DNA of 48,898 nt from CAYRTV01 sp964505785 (GTDB lineage: Bacteria > Acidobacteriota > Aminicenantia > Aminicenantales > Aminicenantaceae). Shown here piece after piece: positions 43,684-48,898 of this stretch (its first letter is position 1; the number at the start of each line of letters is the position of its first letter). The notes under the pieces were generated by a model. It had not been told where the DNA came from. It searched no databases and worked only from the letters and a program-made list of their open reading frames with translations. The DNA lies in the NCBI GenBank assembly GCA_964505785.1, contig CAZDJZ010000018.1, forward strand, positions 1-48,898, written 5' to 3'. The position numbers and the translations under genes are program-made.

Positions 43684-43923
43684 AAGTTATTAACCTGAAC
43701 TATTCGTTCGAAAACGGCAGCGCTGGAGTCATTCTGAGATACGAAACGACGTAAGAATCTTGTGCGGCTTCGCAAGAAGAGACAGAACCGATTTCCTTCA
43801 GCGAAGCACTCTAAGATCCCCACGGCCGCTAACGCAGCTTGGGGATGACATTTGCATGCTGCCGCAGGCCTCAGGATGACACGTGGATTCATTTTCCTCG
43901 TTCAGAGTGAATTATATCCATGA
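43684..43923. repeat. Solo family II end plus family I-type arms
   Basis: Bases 43691-43708 are a family II-like terminus (TAACCTGAACTATTCGTT), eight bases upstream of the cyclase ATG on its strand. Bases 43718-43850 contain a decayed palindrome (GTCATTCTGAGATACGAAAC; right arm CTCTAAGATCCCCACGGCCG to GGGGATGACAT). A GCAGGCCTCAGGATGACACG arm follows near 43863. Confidence 0.65.
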
Positions 43924-44820
43924 TTAATTTATATTTCCTGCGATCCGGGAAAACCGGCCTGCACGAATGTCTTCTCCGCCGGCACCGGAATCAAGGCTGG
44001 AAACGGATTTTTCCAACCGCCCGATCCGGTCCAAAGGAGAGGGGTGGGTGTCAAACCATCCTTTACCGGCCCCCGTTTCCGGTTCCACCAATGTCTGCAG
44101 AAAATCAATCATACCCCGCGGATTATAACCGGTGCGGGCGCCGGATTCCACACCCAGCTGGTCGGCTTCATATTCGTATTTACGGTCATATCCTCTTTCA
44201 ATCAAGCTTTCTGCGATATCCCCTAGAACATTCTCAAATACCGCCGTCAATTCAGAGAGTTCCTGCGGGCCGTACTTTCTGGCTGCTTCCTGTCCCATGA
44301 TCTTGAAAGCATCGATAAGCCGTGACTTCTTTATGGATTTCAATCCATGCTTGGCCGCCACATGTCCGACTTCATGGGCCAGCACACATCCCAGCATTTC
44401 CTCATTCCGGCACCGCATCAGCAATCCTTTTGTAATGAAAACGAATCCGCCCGGTGCAGCCAGGGCATTCACTTCAGCGCTGTCCAGCACAAGAAAATGA
44501 TACCCGGCATAGATTTCAGGCCGGCTGCTGTAGGCCGCCACTGCATGGCCTACCTGGTTGACATACTCCGTCAGAGCCCGGTTTTGATAAACAGGATACC
44601 GGGACAGGATCACGGCCGCAACCGCACGCCCGATATAATACTCTTCCTCTTCAGTGATATCAGAGAAACTGTTTCTCAGGGCCTGACCTGAGCGCTGCAG
44701 CGCCTGCCGGTCGGTTTCCGTGAGTTTAATCGATCCGATTTGCTCCTGAAGCTCGGAACAGGCCGCCAACATACAAGCCGCCAATAAAATTCCTATAAAC
44801 AGGATCCGGTTTTTTTTCAT
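43924..44820 (-). CDS. Lipoprotein M48-family metallopeptidase, 298 residues
   Basis: A lipobox (LAAC21) after a hydrophobic signal makes it a lipoprotein facing the periplasm. The peptidase site is H149-E150-x2-H153 (LAHEVGHVAAKHG) with the third ligand in YEYEADQLGVE. The FDTHPSPLDRIGRLE motif is typical of BepA/Oma1/LoiP-like periplasmic M48 proteases, which handle misfolded outer-membrane proteins. There are no transmembrane helices after the lipid anchor. The ATG overlaps the stop of the SH3 gene by four bases, and GGAGG is suitably placed. Confidence 0.93.
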   Translation of the reverse strand: MKKNRILFIGILLAACMLAACSELQEQIGSIKLTETDRQALQRSGQALRNSFSDITEEEEYYIGRAVAAVILSRYPVYQNRALTEYVNQVGHAVAAYSSRPEIYAGYHFLVLDSAEVNALAAPGGFVFITKGLLMRCRNEEMLGCVLAHEVGHVAAKHGLKSIKKSRLIDAFKIMGQEAARKYGPQELSELTAVFENVLGDIAESLIERGYDRKYEYEADQLGVESGARTGYNPRGMIDFLQTLVEPETGAGKGWFDTHPSPLDRIGRLEKSVSSLDSGAGGEDIRAGRFSRIAGNIN

Positions 44821-45311
44821 TTCGGGCCTCCGAATTCACCCAGTTTTCCCTGCTCAAGAAAGGCTTTCAACCGGGCGGGGCTGACCCGGATGCTGAGCAT
44901 ATTCTCCACCCAGGTAAAATCGATTTCAGGATTTTCAGAACGGTATTTGTCTTCCACCTGCTTGTTGAAGCCCTTTCCAGCCAATGCCACTTCATCGGCA
45001 TCCGCCTGGGTTTTCACAGGCTGATTCATGGCCAGTAAACTGAATTTTTGCTTGCGGACCGCACTCGAATGCAGCCAGCCCTCGTGTCCGGATGAAGTCC
45101 TCACTTTGATCCAGCCGTTCTGGGAGGATATTTCCTCCACTTCTTCACCGGTGGTTAATTCCGCCACAACAGCACCGTAAAAAACCGGCTCCTTGCGAAG
45201 AAATGTGGATTTCACCTGCACAACCAATGTTTCCGCCAGCAGTACAGCTGCAAAGACAAAGAGCAGGGCTGACAGGCCCATTTTCACTTGTTTCAGCCGA
45301 GATTCAGGCAT
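44817..45311 (-). CDS. SH3b-domain membrane-anchored protein, 164 residues
   Basis: A short cytoplasmic segment, one membrane helix (~12-27) and a bacterial SH3 domain (~28-86: VVQVKSTFLRKEPVFYGAVV, GEEVEEISSQNGWIKVRTSS, GWLHSSAV). The remaining ~75 residues include a conserved-looking KTQADADEVALAGKGFNKQV stretch and no known domain. The same architecture is often coupled to M48 lipoproteins, as here. The start at 45311 has GGAGA five bases upstream and lies inside the end of recD2 (19-base overlap). Confidence 0.85.
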   Translation of the reverse strand: MPESRLKQVKMGLSALLFVFAAVLLAETLVVQVKSTFLRKEPVFYGAVVAELTTGEEVEEISSQNGWIKVRTSSGHEGWLHSSAVRKQKFSLLAMNQPVKTQADADEVALAGKGFNKQVEDKYRSENPEIDFTWVENMLSIRVSPARLKAFLEQGKLGEFGGPK

Positions 45312-47494
45312 GATTCTCTCCTTTTTTTAAGCTTTTCTTCAACTCGACAATTCCGTTGGACCGGCTTGTCATTCTTTATGGCAATATGAAGAGCTTTATA
45401 AGACCCGATGACACAGCAAAGCTTTTTCGCCCGGGTTAGAGCTGTGTAAAAGAGATTTCTCTGCAGCATAATATAATGCTGTGTCAGCAGAGGCATAACC
45501 ACGGCTTTATATTCGCTTCCCTGGGATTTATGCACGGAAATAGCATAAGCCAGCACCAGCTCATTTAATTCTTCCCGGGAATACGACAAGTGCCGGCCTT
45601 CAAAATCAACCATGATCCGGTATACGCGCCGTTCTATCTCCTTAATGATTCCTATGTCGCCGTTATAAATATCCTTATCATAATTGTTGCGCACCTGCAT
45701 CACCTTATCACCGATGCGGAATTCGCGGGTCCCGGCTTTAAGACCTTCGCTGTGGGGATTCAGCCGATTCTGGAGCTCTGCATTCAGGTTATCCACTCCG
45801 ACCAGCCCGCGATACATCGGACTGATGACTTGAATCTCAGTAGACAAGGGATGCAGCCCTAGTTTTTTCGGAATCCGGTCCCGGCTCAATTTTAAAATCA
45901 TATCAAAAACTTTTTGTTCATCATTGAGGGCTAAAAAATAGAAATCGGAATTTTTATTATCTTTGGCCGGCTTCAGGATGGACTTACCCTGGTTGATCCG
46001 GTGGGCGTTTTTGACAATCAAGCTGCCCCTTTCCTGCCTGAAAATAGCAGACAGCCGGACGACCTCAACGCAGCCGGAATGAATGATATCCTGCAGCATA
46101 GTACCGGGCCCGACTGACGGAAGCTGATCCTTGTCCCCCACCAGGATAACCCGCATAGATGACGGAACGGCTTTTAACATATGATACATCAGGGGAAGAT
46201 CAACCATGGACACTTCATCTACAATTAAGGCATCCCCTTCAAGAGGATGGTTTTGATTCCGCCGGAATTTTCCGGTTTTTGAGATGTACTCCAGTGTCCG
46301 GTGGATCGTTTTTGCTTCTTGCCCAGTGGCTTCAGACAACCTCTTCGCCGCCCGCCCGGTCGGCGCAGCTAAAACCAGGGAACGGCCCCATTTGGAAAAA
46401 AGATCGGCCACCAGCCTGATTATAGTGGTTTTTCCGGTCCCCGGACCTCCGGTTATAACCAGGAATTTGCGTAAAAGACTTTCTTTTACTGCCCGCCGCT
46501 GTTCCTCCGCAAATAAAATTCCGGAAGCCTTTTCCGCCCGTTTCACTGCGATATCCACATCCTCCGGAGGCTTAAGAAGCGGAAAGGAAGATAAATCAGA
46601 AATATAACCGGATACATCCTCTTCCGCCTGATAGAAAAAAGGCAGATATATCCCCCGGTCGTGCCTCAAGTCTTCAATAATCACCAATTTTTGCTTTTCA
46701 AGTGACGCCAGCGCCTGAAAAAAAGAATCCTTATTCAAATTCAGGTCTTGGCAGCATGCTCCTTCCAGCTGGGACTGTCTGGAAAAGACATGGCCCTCTT
46801 CGGTATCTTTTTCCAGAAGATAATAAATATAAGCTTTAACCCTCTCCGGGGAATCCTGCTGCATTCCCAGCTTAAGCGCCATTTTATCGGCGGTTTTAAA
46901 TCCAACGCCCCATATATCATGACAGGCCTGGTAAGGATTGGACTTGAGGATATGAAAAGCCCGGCGGCCGTACTGCTGATAGATTTTTGTCGCCAGGTTA
47001 GTCGATATTCCATGCTGCTGTAAAAAAATGACCAGCTCCCGGATATCTTCATGTTCCGACCAGGATTTCTTAATTTCAGTCAGCTTCTTTTTCCCCACGC
47101 CTTCCACTTCGCTTAAACGGTCCGTCTGCTTGGACAGGATATCCAAGGTCTTCGCTCCAAATTTTTCAGTGATCCGTTTAGCAAGAACCGGCCCTATTCC
47201 TTTAATCAAACCGGAAGAAAGGAATTTTTCCACGCCTTTGCCGCTGCTGGGAAGAACAGGCATATACTGACTTACCCGGAGCTGCTGACCGAATTTAGGA
47301 TTGATTTCCCATTTTCCTTCGACTTTCAGCGTTTCCCCGGGCGTTAAAGGAGGAAAAGTACCGATAAGAGTGATGTCATGCCCGTCCTCCAGAGAAAACC
47401 GGCAGACGGTGTATCCGGAATCCGGGCTGTAGAAAACGATGGATTCTATGGTCCCGATCAAACCGCCTTGTTTATTCAAACTTTTTTTCGACAA
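45293..47494 (-). CDS. recD2: ATP-dependent DNA helicase RecD2, 733 residues
   Basis: RecD2 is a 5'-3' SF1B helicase found in bacteria without RecBCD and acts in repair or replication-fork handling. An N-terminal OB-like region (~8-85) and helix-hairpin-helix segments (GIGPVLAKRITEKFG, VEGVGKKKLTEIK) precede the motor. The motor holds Walker A GGPGTGKTT (349-357), motif II DEVSMVD (426-432) and the C-terminal LAYAISVHKSQGSEYKAVV and YTALTRAKK motifs. The best start is TTG at 47494 with AGGGGA eight bases before it, giving a 23-base overlap with the upstream gene. Confidence 0.94.
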   Translation of the reverse strand: MSKKSLNKQGGLIGTIESIVFYSPDSGYTVCRFSLEDGHDITLIGTFPPLTPGETLKVEGKWEINPKFGQQLRVSQYMPVLPSSGKGVEKFLSSGLIKGIGPVLAKRITEKFGAKTLDILSKQTDRLSEVEGVGKKKLTEIKKSWSEHEDIRELVIFLQQHGISTNLATKIYQQYGRRAFHILKSNPYQACHDIWGVGFKTADKMALKLGMQQDSPERVKAYIYYLLEKDTEEGHVFSRQSQLEGACCQDLNLNKDSFFQALASLEKQKLVIIEDLRHDRGIYLPFFYQAEEDVSGYISDLSSFPLLKPPEDVDIAVKRAEKASGILFAEEQRRAVKESLLRKFLVITGGPGTGKTTIIRLVADLFSKWGRSLVLAAPTGRAAKRLSEATGQEAKTIHRTLEYISKTGKFRRNQNHPLEGDALIVDEVSMVDLPLMYHMLKAVPSSMRVILVGDKDQLPSVGPGTMLQDIIHSGCVEVVRLSAIFRQERGSLIVKNAHRINQGKSILKPAKDNKNSDFYFLALNDEQKVFDMILKLSRDRIPKKLGLHPLSTEIQVISPMYRGLVGVDNLNAELQNRLNPHSEGLKAGTREFRIGDKVMQVRNNYDKDIYNGDIGIIKEIERRVYRIMVDFEGRHLSYSREELNELVLAYAISVHKSQGSEYKAVVMPLLTQHYIMLQRNLFYTALTRAKKLCCVIGSYKALHIAIKNDKPVQRNCRVEEKLKKRRESCLNLG

Positions 47495-48269
47495 CGACTG
47501 AATCCCCTGGTTCTAAACCGGTTTCTTCCGCAGCAGACCCTTCACGGACTGCAATTTCAAGAGATCCCAGGCTTCCGGTGAGAGCCAGCAGCCGGCCTTT
47601 TTCAACGGAATTGTAGCTTTCGACAAAGGGAATGTCCCGGCCGGATGCGCGAAGACGGAGATTGTCAAGGCTGGAAGACAGGGTCAGCATGGCTTTCTCG
47701 GAAATATTGCTTATCAGATTCCCGAATTTATCCTGATAGATGATTCTGCCGGTTATCGACTCATCGCTTATCCGGGCCCGGTCAAAAGAGAAGCGGTTGA
47801 AGCCGTCAATCAATTCACCAAATTTATCTCCGTCCACATTTTTGGAAACCCATGATGCAACCGGGGCCATTTTGTCCCGGCCTTCAAAGGTTCGGCCGGT
47901 TTGGGGGAGAAAATAATGGCCGGCTGTCACATGGCGGACCTCCTGATGTTCAGCTTCAGCCAGTACGTAACTTAAGAGGCCGTTGTCCGGGGCCACAAAG
48001 GAATATCCTTCGAATTGAGCCAATAGAATCCGCCGGCTGGATCCGACGCCTGGGTCCACAACGGCAAGAAATACAGTCCCCGCCGGAAAATACCGGAATG
48101 CGGCGTTGAGAACAAAAGCACCTGCCTGAATATTATGGGACGGCACCTGGTGCGAGATGTCTATTATGTGGGCGTCGGGATTGATGCCCTTGATGACACC
48201 CTTCATGGACGGCACAAAAAAATCTTTCTCTCCAAAGTCCGTCAGCATGGCAATAATCGGGGGCGTCAT
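47472..48269 (-). CDS. SAM hydroxide adenosyltransferase (DUF62), 265 residues
   Basis: Family members split S-adenosylmethionine with water into adenosine and methionine, and are related to fluorinases and chlorinases. The N-terminus IIAMLTDFGEKDFFVPSMKG, the DISHQVPSHNIQAGAFVL segment, VDPGVGSSRR (D72, R79) and FVAPDNGLLS are diagnostic. The C-terminal beta domain is present. The frame is open 48 codons further upstream to 48413, but that part encodes SNAxxAMNAMNA from a period-9 repeat. I therefore take the ATG at 48269, even though its ribosome-binding site is weak. It heads the recD2-SH3-M48 operon. Confidence 0.88.
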   Translation of the reverse strand: MTPPIIAMLTDFGEKDFFVPSMKGVIKGINPDAHIIDISHQVPSHNIQAGAFVLNAAFRYFPAGTVFLAVVDPGVGSSRRILLAQFEGYSFVAPDNGLLSYVLAEAEHQEVRHVTAGHYFLPQTGRTFEGRDKMAPVASWVSKNVDGDKFGELIDGFNRFSFDRARISDESITGRIIYQDKFGNLISNISEKAMLTLSSSLDNLRLRASGRDIPFVESYNSVEKGRLLALTGSLGSLEIAVREGSAAEETGLEPGDSVVVEKKFE

Positions 48270-48898
48270 GAGAAATATCTTATTCGATTGTTTTGACGGG
48301 GTCAAGACTATTTTGCCCGCTGCATGAGCGTTCCATGCGTTCGCTGCGTTCATTGCGTTCATCGCGTTCATTGCGTTTATTGCGTTGCTCGCTTCGCTCG
48401 CATTACTTGTCATTCCCGGAGCGAAGCGACGGGAATCTTAGAGTGCATCGTTTCTTGGAATCGGGGCCGGCTCATTCGGCGAAGCCGTCTAAGATCCCCA
48501 TCGCCGCTCCGCGGCTCGGGGATGACATTGAATTAAATAAGGTCGTCATTTTGCGGTTTGCGTTTTGCGTTTCGCGTTTTTCACCATCCACCATCCACCG
48601 GTCACGATTCGCAAGGCGATGCACTCTAAGGTCCTTCGCTCCGCTCAGGATGACATTGAATTAAATAAGGTCGTCATTTTGCGTTTCGCGTTTTGCGTTT
48701 CGCGTTTTGCGTTTTTCACCATCCACCATCCACCGGTCACGATTCGCAAGGCGATGCACTCTAAGGTCCTTCGCTCCGCTCAGGATGACATTGAATTAAA
48801 TAAGGTCGTCATTTTGCGTTTTGCGGTTTGCGTTTTGCGTTTCGCGTTTTTCACCATCCACCATCCACCGGTCACGATTCGCAAGGCGATGCACTCTA
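48270..48898. repeat. Right-edge repeat block: period-9 array, family I copy and a 135-bp tandem array
   Basis: Bases 48325-48402 are a period-9 array (GCGTTCGCT, GCGTTCATC, GCGTTTATT). Bases 48407-48526 are a full family I copy. From about 48527 to the window edge run tandem 135-base units, with GTCACGATTCGC at 48601, 48736 and 48871. Each unit contains CGATGCACTCTAAGGTCCTT, CAGGATGACATTGAATTAAA, a run of TTTTGCG-type heptamers and CACCATCCACCATCC. The array continues beyond the window. ORFs at 48293-48664 and 48324-48536 are repeat translation. Confidence 0.85.

Overview
The window looks like a chromosomal stretch of a Gram-negative anaerobic bacterium. It carries an outer-membrane-type beta-barrel, a lipoprotein M48 peptidase and a Tat-exported Fe-S oxidoreductase. 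It also carries a four-subunit 2-oxoacid:ferredoxin oxidoreductase, a class I Fe-S fumarase subunit and the hydrogenase maturation factor HypF. The mix of a gingipain-like C25 peptidase, giant repeat proteins and intergenic gaps packed with repeats would fit a candidate-phylum lineage such as Aminicenantes, but no phylogenetic marker lies here, so that is only a guess. I found no phage, integrase, CRISPR or transposase gene.

Layout. 1-6330 (minus): a giant secreted repeat protein running off the left edge, and an exported TPR protein. 7011-10736 (plus): thiC, an endonuclease-IV-like TIM barrel and an orphan four-helix-bundle protein. 11531-12952 (minus): an aldehyde dehydrogenase. 14141-17754 (plus): fumarase alpha plus korD-A-B-C behind a good sigma70-type promoter. 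18296-19963 (minus): TlpA-type thioredoxin and fabH. 20069-22593 (plus): beta-barrel and M14 carboxypeptidase. Then a coiled-coil membrane protein (minus), hypF and a zinc-ribbon membrane protein (plus), a minus operon (TPR protein, ferredoxin, site-2 protease), a GAF/HD-GYP protein (minus), a Tat/Fe-S aldo-keto reductase (plus), the 1313-residue C25 peptidase (minus) and tRNA-Arg(CCT). 39293-43683 (minus) is a three-gene cassette: CHASE2-adenylate cyclase, metallo-beta-lactamase-fold hydrolase, and MscS channel with a cyclic-nucleotide-binding domain. 43924-48269 (minus) is a four-gene overlapping operon: SAM hydroxide adenosyltransferase, RecD2, SH3 protein, M48 peptidase.

The most unusual aspect is the DNA between operons. 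Almost every gap is built from a few repeat families. (I) A ~120-bp imperfect palindrome, ATGTCATTCCC...TCTTAGA / TCTAAGA...GGGATGACAT, in full, half and arm-amplified forms. (II) A ~260-bp element with ~17-bp terminal inverted repeats (TTAGCCTGRATTATTCAC) that duplicates a TA target; one copy has a matching empty site in this window. (III) Arrays of period 10 (GTCTATCTAA) and period 9 (GTCTGTTCG, GCGTTCATC). (IV) A ~150-bp unit with (GAGATTT)n and (TTTTTGA)n. (V) Heptamer arrays (TTTTGCG, GTGAATC, ACCATTC), one with a 21-bp higher-order period. The repeats lie almost only between transcription units. Family II ends supply the stop codons of two genes.

Functionally, the kor genes and fumarase suggest ferredoxin-linked 2-oxoacid metabolism, and HypF implies a [NiFe] hydrogenase elsewhere in the genome. 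The large secreted proteins and peptidases point to degradation of external protein. The cyclase/hydrolase/MscS cassette looks like a self-contained cyclic-nucleotide-gated channel circuit.
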